A model generated the notes under the pieces. That model saw only the letters and a program-made list of their open reading frames with translations. It searched no databases and had not been told where the DNA came from. From G963422705 sp963422705 (GTDB lineage Bacteria > Poribacteria > WGA-4E > WGA-3G): a stretch of 64,000 nt of DNA. Shown here in pieces: positions 33,687-42,998 of the stretch. Made by a program: the position numbers and the translations under genes. The stretch is taken from assembly GCA_963422705.1 (NCBI GenBank), contig OY730443.1, positions 2,914,001 through 2,978,000 on the forward strand, in the 5' to 3' direction. Numbering within the stretch: position 1 is the first letter of the stretch; every line of letters begins with the position of its first letter.

Positions 33687-35684
33687 GTCGTTCGTTTTCC
33701 TTTCGCCGAAGTGACTGGCAACAGCGACGAGGTCCAGAATGTCCACGGTGCCATCGCCATTGACATCGGCACGCGGGTTAGCAGGCGCGGCTGTACCGAA
33801 GTTTTGGGCGACTGCCGTTAGATCCAGAATGTCTACATTGCCATCCTCATTCACATCCCAAGTGGAAATTGTTTGGTATCTGTAGAAGTAATTATCCAGA
33901 TTAGCTCTCAATCCGGCAATTGGGGAGAAATCGAATATATGGTTGTCTTGAAGATTCAAGTCTGTCAGGTTTACCAACCCTTTTAGCGGCGATATATCAG
34001 ATATCTGATTGTACCAAAGCCACAACCTTGTTAGGCTTACCAACCCTTGGAGCACCGAGATATCAGATATCCGGTTGTAGGAAAGATTCAAGTCTGTCAG
34101 GTTTACCAACCCTTGGAGCACCGAGATATCAGATATATGGTTGTCTTGAAGATTCAAGTCTGTCAGGTTTACCAACCCTTGGAGCACCGAGATATCCCAT
34201 ATCTGGTTGTACCAAAGCCACAACCTTGTTAGGCTTACCAACCCTTGGAGCACCGAGATATCAGATATCCGGTTGTAGGAAAGATTCAAGTCTGTCAGGT
34301 TTACCAACCCTTGGAGCACCGAGATATCAGATATATGGTTGTCTTGAAGATTCAAGTCTGTCAGGTTTACCAACCCTTGGAGCACCGAGATATCCCATAT
34401 CTGGTTGTTCTCAAGATTCAACCTTGTCAGATTTGTTGCAAACTCAAGTCCGGTTAGATTGCTAATTCGGGAATCAGGCGCCTCAAGCCCTTCTAAGCTG
34501 GCCATCTCCGCCTGCGTGATGGCCGCCCCTGCATCTTTGTCTAACGCGGACTCAAGGGTATCGCGTAGAGTCGCGTCGGGAATGTCTACATTATTCACAT
34601 CCCAGGTGGGAAATTGGTTCCTTTGGTTGCTATTGCTGTAGCTATACAGATTATTTATCAATTCGGCAATTGGGGAGAAATCCGATATCTGGTTGTCGGC
34701 AAGCTCCAAGTCTGTCAGGCTTACCAACCCTTGTATCGGCGAGATATCAGAGATAGTGTTCCAGGTAAGACTCAAGTCTGTCAGGCTTACTAACCCTTGG
34801 AGCGGCGAGATATCAGATATCTTGTTGCGGGAAAGAGACAACTCTGTCAGGCTTACCAACCCTTGGAGCACCGAGATATCAGAGATAGCGTTATTGTCAA
34901 GCTCCAAGTCTGTCAGGCTTACCAACCCTTGGAGCGGCGAGATATCAGATATATGGTTGTTGTAAAGCGACAACGTTGTCAGGCTTACCAACCCTTGGAG
35001 CGCAGAGATATCAGATATCTTGTTGTTGTGAAGCTTCAATTCTGTCAGGTTTACCAACCCTTGGAGCGCAGAGATATCTGAGATTTCGTTGTCGGAAAGC
35101 GACAACGTTGTCAGGTTTACCAACCCTTGGAGCGCAGAGATATCTGAGATTCCATTTTCCCAAAGCTTCAATTCTGTCAGGTTTACCAACCCTTGGAGCG
35201 CAGAGATATCAGATATCTGGTTGTTGTAAAGATTCAACTCTGTCAGTTTTACCAACCCTTGAAGCGCCGAGATATCTGAGATATAATGGTTGTGGTCAAG
35301 CTTCAATTCTGTCAGGTTTACCAACCCTTGGAGCGCAGAAATATCTGAAATATCGTTGCCGTAAAGATACAACGTTTTCAGTTTTACCAACCCTTGAAGC
35401 GCCGAGATATCTGAAATATCGTTCCAGGAAAGATCCAACCTTGTCAAATTGGTTGCAAACTCAAGTCCGGTTAGATTGCTAATTCCGGCAGAACCCCCAT
35501 CAAGCCAGTCTAAGCTGGCCATCTCCGCCTGCGTGATGACTGGCCCAAACTTGGACTGAAGGCCACGGCGTAGAGTCGCGTCTGGAATGTGTACGTTTTG
35601 TGCGGTTGCGGTTTGCTCCGGTGCGAAAAAAAGCACGGACATAATGAAAAATAGGATAACAAAAGGAATCTGAATTCTCGACAT
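33681..35684 (-). CDS. Secreted leucine-rich-repeat protein with C-terminal dockerin
   Basis: ATG 35684 is 6 bases behind GAGG and opens a 28-residue signal peptide, so the longer frame from 35954 is not the real start. About 667 residues follow. Two blocks each start with a cap (IPDATLRRGLQ / IPDATLRDTLE, then AEMASL and ISNLTGLEFATNLTRL) and continue with internalin-type 22-residue repeats (ISDISxLQGLVNLTxL). The C-terminus has two dockerin-I Ca-binding loops: DVNEDGNVDILDL and DVNGDGTVDILDL. Dockerins bind cohesins or serve as generic Ca-binding tails in Poribacteria. It probably binds proteins or surfaces outside the cell. DNA is strongly repetitive. Confidence 0.92.
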   Translation of the reverse strand: MSRIQIPFVILFFIMSVLFFAPEQTATAQNVHIPDATLRRGLQSKFGPVITQAEMASLDWLDGGSAGISNLTGLEFATNLTRLDLSWNDISDISALQGLVKLKTLYLYGNDISDISALQGLVNLTELKLDHNHYISDISALQGLVKLTELNLYNNQISDISALQGLVNLTELKLWENGISDISALQGLVNLTTLSLSDNEISDISALQGLVNLTELKLHNNKISDISALQGLVSLTTLSLYNNHISDISPLQGLVSLTDLELDNNAISDISVLQGLVSLTELSLSRNKISDISPLQGLVSLTDLSLTWNTISDISPIQGLVSLTDLELADNQISDFSPIAELINNLYSYSNSNQRNQFPTWDVNNVDIPDATLRDTLESALDKDAGAAITQAEMASLEGLEAPDSRISNLTGLEFATNLTRLNLENNQIWDISVLQGLVNLTDLNLQDNHISDISVLQGLVNLTDLNLSYNRISDISVLQGLVSLTRLWLWYNQIWDISVLQGLVNLTDLNLQDNHISDISVLQGLVNLTDLNLSYNRISDISVLQGLVSLTRLWLWYNQISDISPLKGLVNLTDLNLQDNHIFDFSPIAGLRANLDNYFYRYQTISTWDVNEDGNVDILDLTAVAQNFGTAAPANPRADVNGDGTVDILDLVAVASHFGERKTNDK
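34021..34415. repeat. 198-bp tandem duplication inside the LRR gene
   Basis: Bases 34021-34218 recur from 34219 with about 190 of 198 bases identical before divergence. The period equals three 22-residue repeats. Across 33950-35430 a 66-bp unit repeats more loosely. The near identity shows very recent copy-number change in frame. Confidence 0.9.
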
Positions 35685-35766
35685 GATGCGCCTCATTTCT
35701 CTCAGTTGTCGGCTAAAAAGTTGATAACGCGTTGTATATCTATCCGGCAGGTGCCGGTTTTCACTT
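35601..35766. repeat. Leader/signal-peptide direct repeat, copy B
   Basis: Partner of 33504-33686. It supplies the upstream region and signal peptide of the LRR gene and abruptly ends a truncated gene at 35767. Confidence 0.9.
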
Positions 35767-35961
35767 CCGTTGTGTGATTCAATCCTGAGTCCTGCTGCGA
35801 ACCCGTGGGTGATACTGGCGTCCCCGACGATGACAAGGCGCCCCATCTTAAGGGTATACACCTCATGTTCATCAATGCTGATACAGATAATCCCGTCGGC
35901 GGTGCTGAAGTCGCTCATCGCTTGGAACCGCGGTATTGTTTTCAACGTTATCACTTTTCAT
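35767..35961 (-). pseudogene. 5' fragment of an unrecognised gene, frameshifted and truncated
   Basis: A good GGAGG precedes ATG 35961, but its frame closes quickly. One base further, the frame reads VITLKTIPRFQAMSDF, then GIICISIDEHEVYTLKMGRL and AGLRIESHNGSE, and runs into repeat copy B. If one A of the AAAA run near 35956 were absent, ATG and this frame would join (MKVITLK). So it looks like the start of a former gene with an A-run indel, replaced downstream by the LRR unit. Family not recognised. Confidence 0.5.
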
Positions 35962-36177
35962 GGGTGTTTTTTCCTCCAAATTAGGCATCTTTCCTCAAGG
36001 GTATTCCCATAAAATGTAAAATTAGACTGAATCTATCTGGCTTTTGTCATGTCTCGACAATACGTGCTTTTCTGCCGAGGATGCTGTGAGAGTCATGGCG
36101 TTAAAAAGTTGTTTTAAAATAGGAATACCGCTATAATGTTAGGCAATTATACCACAATTGCCAAGTGGAAAGCAAAT

Positions 36178-36330
36178 ATGAGTCAAAAATCCATCGAATT
36201 ACTTCAATTGCTGACACAGGCGGATGCGGATAGCGTCCCTGGACATGAGGCAGAAGTCCGGGAAATTTTTCGAGCAGATGTGCAAGAAGAGTCAAATGGC
36301 ACACGTTTTACCGAAAATTTCGTTTTGTGA
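36178..36330 (+). pseudogene. N-terminal fragment resembling an M42-type aminopeptidase
   Basis: The 50-residue frame MSQKSIELLQLLTQADADSV-PGHEAEVREIFRADV resembles the first helix and loop of M42/M20-like peptidases (a GxExEVREI-type pattern). The frame then stops after ENFVL, and no catalytic residues follow. It is isolated between the LRR region and the MetE-like gene. The peptidase assignment is tentative. Confidence 0.4.
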
Positions 36331-36518
36331 ACATCAGATTAGCAGGCTGCTCATCGGCGATAACCCGATTTACGGTTATTTTAACGGAAATTAACATACA
36401 TGCCTTACACTGATGGTAATTTACCAAAAGAACCGATTCTGTGTGAGAACGTCTCGAACTTATCCGCAAATTGCCGGATAGTAGTGTTCAAAAAGAATAT
36501 AGGAAGGCTGAAATTTAA

Positions 36519-37682
36519 ATGAAAAATCTACCACCATTCCCTGTGACAGTCGTCGGAAGTTTACCGCGAGCACGGGCAGTTTCAAGCGCTTTGCGAAAGA
36601 GACAGAGAGGCCGGATGACAGATACCGAATTTAACGCCGTCGCAGATGAGGCGGTGCTTGAAAGCCTCACACTGCAGGAAAGCGCCGGTATCGATATCGT
36701 GAGTGACGGCGAGCAACGCCGTGACAATTTCTATTCCTTTATCACGGAGTGTATTGATGGCATCCGTTTGATGACGCTCGCGCAAATGCTTGACTATGTT
36801 GAAGATAAAGCCGCCTTTGAACAATTGCTCAATGCGTTGGATGTGCCAGCGTTCGCGCTAAAAAATCCTGTCGTTGATGGAAAATTGGTGCGCACGGCGC
36901 CACTCGTATTAAGGGACTACCGCTTTCTCAAACAGCATACCCCCAAACCGATTAAAGCCACCTTGCCTGGCCCGTATCTCCTAACCCGTTCCATGTGGGT
37001 GAAGCGACTTTCCCACGAATTTTATCCCGACAAAGAATCCCTCGGAGATGATGTCGTTGCAATTCTTCGGGAAGAATTGAGCGAATTGCGGGATGCGGGA
37101 TGTCAATTTGTTCAATTTGACGAACCGGTGTTGACGGAAGTTGCGTTCACGGGGCCTCATGAAACCCATACCTTTATGTGTGCTGCCCTCTCCGAAAAGA
37201 GCAGTCCGGAGGAAGAACTCAATTTTGCAGTGGAGCTCCTCAATCGTGTGGTTGCAGGCATGACTGGTGATATGAAAACCGCCATCCACGTCTGCCGTGG
37301 GAACTGGAGTCAACAAGAGGATGTACTGCTTCGTGGCTCCTACCATCGACTGATTCCGTATTTTAGCAGGATGGATGTGACGCAGTTTGTGCTCGAATAT
37401 GCGACAGAACGCGCCGGGAGTATCGAGGCATTGGCGGATTTACCAGCGGATAAAGAAATCGGACTCGGTGTCGTGGACCCGCGGACAACGGAGGTAGAGT
37501 CCGTGGATTTTGTGTTAGACAAAGCGCGCGCCCTGTTAAAGCACCGGAAACCGGAACAGATTTATCTGAACCCAGACTGTGGCTTCGGTACATTCGCAGA
37601 CAGGCCGGTCAATACGACAGAAATTGCAGCACGAAAGCTACAGGTTATCCGGGATGCCGCTGAGATATTGCGGGCAGAATAG
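36519..37682 (+). CDS. MetE C-terminal-domain-like methyltransferase (cobalamin-independent methionine synthase family)
   Basis: The 387-residue protein matches the catalytic C-terminal barrel of MetE without the N-terminal duplicate domain. Zinc ligands are visible: H257-x-C259 (AIHVCRGNW), likely E293 and C354 (LNPDCGFGTF). VVGSLPRARAV opens the barrel and FDEPVLTEVAF is also typical. MetE transfers a methyl group from methyl-tetrahydrofolate to homocysteine; short archaeal-type homologues use other methyl donors. The actual donor is unknown. AGGAAGG precedes the ATG by about 12 bases. It converges on the S1/P1-like gene, with a hairpin between. Confidence 0.88.
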   Translation: MKNLPPFPVTVVGSLPRARAVSSALRKRQRGRMTDTEFNAVADEAVLESLTLQESAGIDIVSDGEQRRDNFYSFITECIDGIRLMTLAQMLDYVEDKAAFEQLLNALDVPAFALKNPVVDGKLVRTAPLVLRDYRFLKQHTPKPIKATLPGPYLLTRSMWVKRLSHEFYPDKESLGDDVVAILREELSELRDAGCQFVQFDEPVLTEVAFTGPHETHTFMCAALSEKSSPEEELNFAVELLNRVVAGMTGDMKTAIHVCRGNWSQQEDVLLRGSYHRLIPYFSRMDVTQFVLEYATERAGSIEALADLPADKEIGLGVVDPRTTEVESVDFVLDKARALLKHRKPEQIYLNPDCGFGTFADRPVNTTEIAARKLQVIRDAAEILRAE

Positions 37683-37735
37683 CGTCCTTTGTATCGGAAG
37701 GCGATAAGGCAGGTTTGACGCGAACGTTTGTGGGC

Positions 37736-37763
37736 GGTGGTGGCGAGGAACCTCGCCACCACC
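37736..37763. terminator. Bidirectional terminator-like hairpin between convergent genes
   Basis: A 13-base inverted repeat (37736-37748 with 37751-37763, GGTGGTGGCGAGG) lies between the MetE-like gene (plus) and the S1/P1-like gene (minus). A T-rich stretch follows on the plus strand near 37775. Confidence 0.65.
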
Positions 37764-37784
37764 CACATCAATAACGTTTTGGCT

Positions 37785-38666
37785 TTAGTGCGTCTCTGCA
37801 CGCTCGAGCCATCCGGGCAGTCTTATCTTCTCAGATAATTTCCACGCCGTGAGGTAGAGCGAGGCAGTCCATCGGACTGACTCACGCGCCCGTTCATTGG
37901 CAAAATCAACGAGGGCCGCCGTCGGATTTTCAGAATCTTTCAACGGTGCTGCCAATTCATAGACGTCATCAACTAAACTGTGTCCGGCTTCCATCTGTGC
38001 AATGATGGTGGGCATCAACTCGTCGACAGGGAGGATGTGTTGTTCCTTTGCCAATTCCGCGGGCACCAATTTGAGCCGTTCAACAAGGGCGTCCACATTC
38101 TCATGAATCCCGGCATGGAGCTTCGTGCCATCCTCTTGAACAATCCCATTAAAATGAATCGTGAGATGCAACGGTTGACACATATCTTGCGCGTAGTGCG
38201 ATAGAAACCCTGCATAGACAAAACATTTGTTCCGAATCATGGGGTTATCTGGCCATTTTCGATGCTCAGCGAAAGCGACAGCGAGTCGTTCTGTCCATTC
38301 TGTGAGGGCATAAGGGAGGGTGCCAATCGTACGGGGGGCGATGCCTAACTCGGCACACAACTCAATATGAGCCTCACGTCCCTCTGGGACGGGGTGCCCT
38401 TTTAGCAATTCTATGTCAAAATAGTGTTCACCGTATTCAGCCTGTCGGGCGTGGGGCGTTCCCCGTTCCTTGGATATGTCCGCATCGTAAACACAGTGGC
38501 TAATCATTTTTTGGGCGACGTCAGAACGGAAAAATGTGGGCATCTCTTCGGGCAATGCCTTTACTGATGCCTCTGTAAGGATGGCGTGCCCGCCACCCCA
38601 CCAAGTCCACGCGGGGACAGTAAAAGTGAAAAGGAACAGCCAGATAATAGGACGAAAATATTTCAT
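37785..38666 (-). CDS. Secreted zinc hydrolase, S1/P1 nuclease or phospholipase C-like
   Basis: A signal peptide (residues 1 to about 20) ends just before Trp residues and W-G-G-G-H, the mature N-terminus typical of S1/P1 nucleases and bacterial zinc phospholipase C, where the first Trp and a nearby His bind zinc. Further ligands are recognisable in SHCVYDADIS, FLSHYAQDMCQPLHLTIH (the H-x3-D-x3-PLH pattern) and KLHAGIHENVD. The 293-residue length fits. It would cleave phosphodiesters of nucleic acid or phospholipid in the periplasm or outside. AAGGAGAAGT precedes the ATG. Nuclease versus phospholipase cannot be told apart by eye. Confidence 0.8.
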   Translation of the reverse strand: MKYFRPIIWLFLFTFTVPAWTWWGGGHAILTEASVKALPEEMPTFFRSDVAQKMISHCVYDADISKERGTPHARQAEYGEHYFDIELLKGHPVPEGREAHIELCAELGIAPRTIGTLPYALTEWTERLAVAFAEHRKWPDNPMIRNKCFVYAGFLSHYAQDMCQPLHLTIHFNGIVQEDGTKLHAGIHENVDALVERLKLVPAELAKEQHILPVDELMPTIIAQMEAGHSLVDDVYELAAPLKDSENPTAALVDFANERARESVRWTASLYLTAWKLSEKIRLPGWLERAETH

Positions 38667-38690
38667 ACTTCTCCTTTTTCTTATCAGTTG

Positions 38691-39641
38691 CTATAAACTA
38701 AGATAGGTTGCGGCGTTCGCTTCCTGCCACTGGAATTGGAGTTCAGTCGTTTCGTGTGGCTTAAATGGTGTGGCAACGGTGTCAACGGCGGGGCCAACAA
38801 TGTCAATCTTGTCCAACTGGGCGTTGCCGTAGCGGAGCTGATTTGCATAATGGAATAAGCCTATCTCCAACGGCTCGAATCCCATTGCTTTTGCTGCGAC
38901 AGCGTCCGCGGCAAACACATCCCCGCTGGCGATTGCGATGCCAAGCGGTACAGAATCCGTGCCACCGGGGCCGTTGCCTTGCAGTCCAACGGTGCCATCA
39001 ACGATGGCGATGTCAGGGCTGAGTGGCCGGGAGAGACGCAGCAGGTTCATATTAAGTGTCTGTGCTTCACGCGGTAGCATGCGCTCGGCATGACTGTGAT
39101 ACCCATGCATTTTAATCCTGTCTTCTTTGTGCAAAGTCCCCATAATCATATTCTTCATGGCGAGGGTTACCACACCCACATCATGTGTTTTGGCAATCGC
39201 CACGGAAATTGTACAGGGACATTCTAACACAAGTTTGGGTATTCGGACGGTATCTTCCTGTCGTCCTGCAAGGTACACCTTCTCTTCTTCCCATCGGTTC
39301 TCCTGATGCAAATCGATGAGTCGAATCGGGAAATCGTATTCTGCCTGTAAAGCCTCATAGCCGAAAACCTTGAATGCTTCTCCGGAAAACTTCTCATTAG
39401 CACCTTCAGCAATTATCACTTCTGTTGGTGGTTCGGGTGTACTTAACAAAAAATCTAGCGCGCCACGTATCGCGTCGACATGCGAGGAGGCGAGTTGATT
39501 CGTGCTGGAGAGGAAATTCGGTTTCAATAGCACTTGTTCATAAATTTTCGGTATCAGTTCCTCTCGTATATTATCCAACGCCTTAAAAACGTTAGCGCGG
39601 CGTCTACCGGTTTTGGCAAGTCCAACCTTTGTCATTTTCAT
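38691..39641 (-). CDS. DUF362 domain protein
   Basis: The 316-residue protein has the DUF362 pattern: QVLLKPNFLSSTNQLASSHV near the N-terminus, TEVIIAEGANEKFSGEAF, then TISVAIAKTHDVGVVTLAMKNM and a late IAIASGDVFAADAVAAKAMGFEP. DUF362 proteins often come with 4Fe-4S ferredoxin domains, but none is present here. The family function is not established. A strong AAAGGAG precedes the ATG at 39641. It lies 24 bases upstream of the S1/P1-like gene in the same direction, so the two may be co-transcribed. Confidence 0.85.
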   Translation of the reverse strand: MKMTKVGLAKTGRRRANVFKALDNIREELIPKIYEQVLLKPNFLSSTNQLASSHVDAIRGALDFLLSTPEPPTEVIIAEGANEKFSGEAFKVFGYEALQAEYDFPIRLIDLHQENRWEEEKVYLAGRQEDTVRIPKLVLECPCTISVAIAKTHDVGVVTLAMKNMIMGTLHKEDRIKMHGYHSHAERMLPREAQTLNMNLLRLSRPLSPDIAIVDGTVGLQGNGPGGTDSVPLGIAIASGDVFAADAVAAKAMGFEPLEIGLFHYANQLRYGNAQLDKIDIVGPAVDTVATPFKPHETTELQFQWQEANAATYLSL

Positions 39642-39822
39642 AAAGTTACTCCTTTGTTATTTCGTCATTCGCGAACGGAAGCGCTGAGATTATGGCATAC
39701 CAAACGTATTTTTTCAATCTGCGCGTCTCGCTAGGCAATTTTTGTAATTCTCGAACGGGAATGGTGAGTCGCCTAGCCTAAAGGGAGACGTCTTACCAGA
39801 ACCGCTTATCTCATTGCGCGAG

Positions 39823-40728
39823 CTACGCTGACGAGCTTGATGTCGGGATAGGTTCAAGAATCGCTCTCAAAAACCCGTTATGTTTTTCTAATAGCGTGTG
39901 GGCATCAATTGCATTCATCCCCCGGGCCAGCATGACAATTGCCAGCTTCGCGCTGCCATCAGCTTCTGCCAAAGCTACTTCGGCGCGTGGGGCATCAACG
40001 CCTGTGACAGTTTGAACAATGCGAATGCTCCGTGCGATGAGTTTGGCGTTAGAGGCATGCACATCCACCATGAGGTTGTTGTATACCTTCCCGATTTTCA
40101 CCATTGAGATTGTCGTCATCATATTGAGAACCAGTTTTGTGGCAGTGCCGGCTTTCAATCGGGTTGAGCCTGTCAGGAGTTCAGGCCCGACGATGGGCGT
40201 GATGAAATGTTCCACGAATTCCTTCAGTTCTTCTGCCGGTGGTACACAAGCGAGAAATATGGTTGTCACCCCGATGGTGTGTGCTTCCTCCAAGGCACCT
40301 AATACATAACGCGTGCGTCCACTACTTGAAATCCCGAGTAATACGTCTTTTGGCGTGAGCTGCCGCGCGCGGATTTCTTGTCTACCGCGTTCTGCTTTAT
40401 CTTCTTCCCCTTCTACTGCCCGTCGTAACGCGGTGTCGCCCCCGGCGATAATTCCCTGAACCATTTCCGGGGGCGTGCTGAAGGTTGGGGGGCATTCAGA
40501 GGCATCGAGTACGCCAAGCCGCCCGCTTGTCCCGGCGCCGACATAAAAGAGGCGTCCCCCGTGGAAAAAGGCGTTTGTGATAAGATTAACCGCATGTGCA
40601 ATCGCCGCTGCTTCCGCTTCTACCGCCGCAACGGCGTTCCTGTCTTCGCGGTTAAAAATCTCGACGATTTCTAACGTTGATTTCACATCGATGTCAGTTG
40701 AATGTGGGTTTCGCTGTTCTGTAATCAT
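39823..40728 (-). CDS. murQ: N-acetylmuramic acid 6-phosphate etherase (MurQ)
   Basis: MurQ cleaves the lactyl ether of MurNAc-6-phosphate, giving GlcNAc-6-phosphate and D-lactate, in cell-wall sugar recycling. The SIS-domain signature YVGAGTSGRLGVLDASECPP and GIIAGGDTALRRAVEGEED are clear, as are LGISSSGRTRYV and GSTRLKAGTATKLVLNMM. MITEQRNPHSTDID at 40728 matches the family start but lacks a ribosome binding site. An ATG at 40773 just behind GGGG would add 15 residues, so the exact start is open. It is downstream of a sugar kinase gene, forming a recycling pair. Confidence 0.94.
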   Translation of the reverse strand: MITEQRNPHSTDIDVKSTLEIVEIFNREDRNAVAAVEAEAAAIAHAVNLITNAFFHGGRLFYVGAGTSGRLGVLDASECPPTFSTPPEMVQGIIAGGDTALRRAVEGEEDKAERGRQEIRARQLTPKDVLLGISSSGRTRYVLGALEEAHTIGVTTIFLACVPPAEELKEFVEHFITPIVGPELLTGSTRLKAGTATKLVLNMMTTISMVKIGKVYNNLMVDVHASNAKLIARSIRIVQTVTGVDAPRAEVALAEADGSAKLAIVMLARGMNAIDAHTLLEKHNGFLRAILEPIPTSSSSA

Positions 40729-40837
40729 TTTTTTTCGATTAAACGATAAGGCGAATTTCGTGTGAAATCGCATGTCCCCAGCTCATCAAAGATGTCTGGC
40801 CCGTCCATTTTTTCACGAAAGTGATGTCCGTTGCTCG

Positions 40838-41806
40838 TCATTGCAGGCTGCATGCCCGTACATTTTTATCTATTGCCAATAAGACGGCCCCGACTGCGGG
40901 CTCGTGCTTTGGCAAAACACCCGCCGCAGTGGGGGCAATCGTCTTAAGCTTCGTGTGAAGTTCCTCAAAAAAGAGGGGTTGGTTCACCAGATTTCCGCCA
41001 CTGAGAACAATCTGAAAATATCCAGTGAATCCTAATCGCTTTATCACCACGGCTGCGGCGCAAGCGAGTTCATCGACGGCGGCAGTAACAATTTGTTTCG
41101 CGGCCCCGTCGCCTGTTTCAGCAGCGAGAAAGACTTCTTTAGCGAGTTCCGCGAGCGCGTTACGTTCCGCTGCATGCACCCATCGGATTAACGCGTTCGG
41201 TTCATTTAATCCCAGGGTGTCGAGAATCCGGCAGGTCAATTCCGTTGGTGTCCCTCTACCATCCGCTGCACGTGCGACGGCTTTGAGGCCCCGTAAAGCG
41301 ATGTCATAACCACTGCCTTCATCACCAAGGAGCGGGCCCCATCCACCGGTACGCGCCTCTTGTCCATGAACGTTTATGCCGTAGACGATGGAACCTGTCC
41401 CTGATATGACAATTATCCCTTCCTGTTTCCCGACGCCACTCATCAAAGCAATGTGGGCATCGTGCGTCAGAATGCGATTTTTCCCGATACTTAGTTCATC
41501 ACAAATTCTGCCGATGATTTTCCTGTCAGTAGCCCGCCCTAACCCCGCCATTCCCAAACAGACTTTTGTATGCGCAAGCGACAGTGCTGCACAAGAACCC
41601 CTATCTGCCGGTTTACCTGAATTAGAGATACCGGCTTGTTCAAAAAGCCCGACAATCAGGGTTTTCAAAACCGTCTTCGTAACTGCTTCGCCGACGACAT
41701 GGTAATTTGAGGGGCCCACTTCGAGTTGAGCGATGCGTTTGCCGGTTTCTGTGGTTAGGATGCCAACGGTTTTCGTCCCGCCCCCGTCCACCCCGATGAT
41801 GTACAT
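40838..41806 (-). CDS. BadF/BadG-type sugar kinase, N-acetylglucosamine/N-acetylmuramic acid kinase-like
   Basis: A 322-residue ASKHA kinase: MYIIGVDGGGTKTVGILTT (phosphate 1 site), LGMAGLGRATDRK, GIIVISGTGSIVYGI (phosphate 2) and FQIVLSGGNLVNQPL (adenosine site). This matches GlcNAc kinase and MurK proteins in the BadF/BadG family. With murQ directly downstream it probably phosphorylates MurNAc and/or GlcNAc salvaged from peptidoglycan, giving the substrate for MurQ. AAGGAG lies rather far (about 15 bases) from the ATG. Confidence 0.88.
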   Translation of the reverse strand: MYIIGVDGGGTKTVGILTTETGKRIAQLEVGPSNYHVVGEAVTKTVLKTLIVGLFEQAGISNSGKPADRGSCAALSLAHTKVCLGMAGLGRATDRKIIGRICDELSIGKNRILTHDAHIALMSGVGKQEGIIVISGTGSIVYGINVHGQEARTGGWGPLLGDEGSGYDIALRGLKAVARAADGRGTPTELTCRILDTLGLNEPNALIRWVHAAERNALAELAKEVFLAAETGDGAAKQIVTAAVDELACAAAVVIKRLGFTGYFQIVLSGGNLVNQPLFFEELHTKLKTIAPTAAGVLPKHEPAVGAVLLAIDKNVRACSLQ

Positions 41807-41921
41807 GAGTTATGCTTGACTGCTCCTTGACAATTTGCTAACATTTTCTTATTATATAAATTATCACAGCTTAAAAAATAAATACAATTAATTTCAACGT
41901 TCCGCCGTGGAGGTAAAGAAG

Positions 41922-42908
41922 ATGAAAAAAGAGAAGAGACAGTTACGCTCAAACGCCCGTGCAGGAAATATCATGGAATTGTTCATACCGTTCCTGTTCG
42001 TTTTATGTGGAAGTTTCCTCTTCCTCGGCTGTTCACAAGATGCGCCGCAAGTACGGTGGAAACAGGTTGTCAGTGGGACAGATGCACATCTCTACGGGGT
42101 GCATTTCGTTGATGCGAAACGGGGATGGGCAGTGGGTACCGAAGGAATTGTGCTGAGCACTACCAACGGCGGGGTGACATGGAAATCCCAGACGCTTCCC
42201 CCTCAGTTTGCGAAAAATGCGCTAACCCAGATTAATTTCACAACGCCGAAAAATGGATGGATTCTCAGCATCGGAACGGTGCTTTATACCGGCAGCGGCG
42301 GAAAATCCTGGCTTCCACAAAATCCAAATATTAAACACGGGCTCTTGGGGCTGCATTTCGTTAGCAGAACGGAAGGCTGGGCAGTCGGGGGTAGAGGCAC
42401 TATTCTACATACGCAGAACGGGGGAACTCGATGGAAAAAACAGAAAAATCATTCAGAGAGACATTTGTGGGGCGTCCATTTTGTCGATAACCTGAACGGA
42501 TGGATTGTCGGTGAGAAGGGTGAAGTACTTCATACACGAGATGGGGGAAAAGACTGGGCCAGACAGCAAAGCAACGTTGAGCAACCACTATTCGCTGTCC
42601 ATTTTGCGGGGCTTAGGAAGGGGTGGATTGTCGGAGGAAACGGGCTGATTCTACAGACAGAAAATGGCGGCAGGACATGGCAGCGGCAGCAGAATCCGGA
42701 GAAGAATAACTTGCGAGATGTCGCATTTCACGATGAAAACGAGGGGTGGGCAGTCGGGGAAGACGGACTTATTCTCCATACAATCGATGGCGGAAATACC
42801 TGGAACCGTTATGCGACGCCAGCACAATCTAATTTGCAGGATATCTACCTCTTGAAAAATTCGGGATGGATTGTGGGCGCGAAAGGTACAATTCTACGCA
42901 GCGATTAG
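41922..42908 (+). CDS. Ycf48-like beta-propeller lipoprotein
   Basis: ATG 41922 is 8 bases behind GGAGG; a GTG frame starts 15 bases earlier. A signal peptide ends LFLGCSQD (lipobox). The rest is six to seven repeats of about 40 residues with the pattern V-H-F-V-x-x-x-x-G-W-A/I-V-G-x-x-G-x-I/V-L-x-T-x-(D/N)GG-x-x-W, as in Ycf48/photosystem II stability factor and sialidase-like propellers. In non-phototrophs these are exported scaffold or binding proteins of unknown role. The gene is divergent from the kinase-murQ pair. Confidence 0.85.
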   Translation: MKKEKRQLRSNARAGNIMELFIPFLFVLCGSFLFLGCSQDAPQVRWKQVVSGTDAHLYGVHFVDAKRGWAVGTEGIVLSTTNGGVTWKSQTLPPQFAKNALTQINFTTPKNGWILSIGTVLYTGSGGKSWLPQNPNIKHGLLGLHFVSRTEGWAVGGRGTILHTQNGGTRWKKQKNHSERHLWGVHFVDNLNGWIVGEKGEVLHTRDGGKDWARQQSNVEQPLFAVHFAGLRKGWIVGGNGLILQTENGGRTWQRQQNPEKNNLRDVAFHDENEGWAVGEDGLILHTIDGGNTWNRYATPAQSNLQDIYLLKNSGWIVGAKGTILRSD

Positions 42909-42998
42909 AGACTTGTTGTTAGCATGGATTCTAAAAATAAGCAGAATCGGTAACCCTAGAAGGGATATGAATGCCTCAATTGAAGAAGGAGTTGGAAC

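Noticed and set aside
33920..34465. Long plus-strand frame through the LRR region
   Set aside because: It is antisense to the LRR repeats and exists only because the 66-bp unit has no stop in that frame.
33950..35430. CRISPR-like appearance of the regular repeats
   Set aside because: The 66-bp period is in frame with 22-residue leucine-rich repeats and there are no unique spacers or cas genes.
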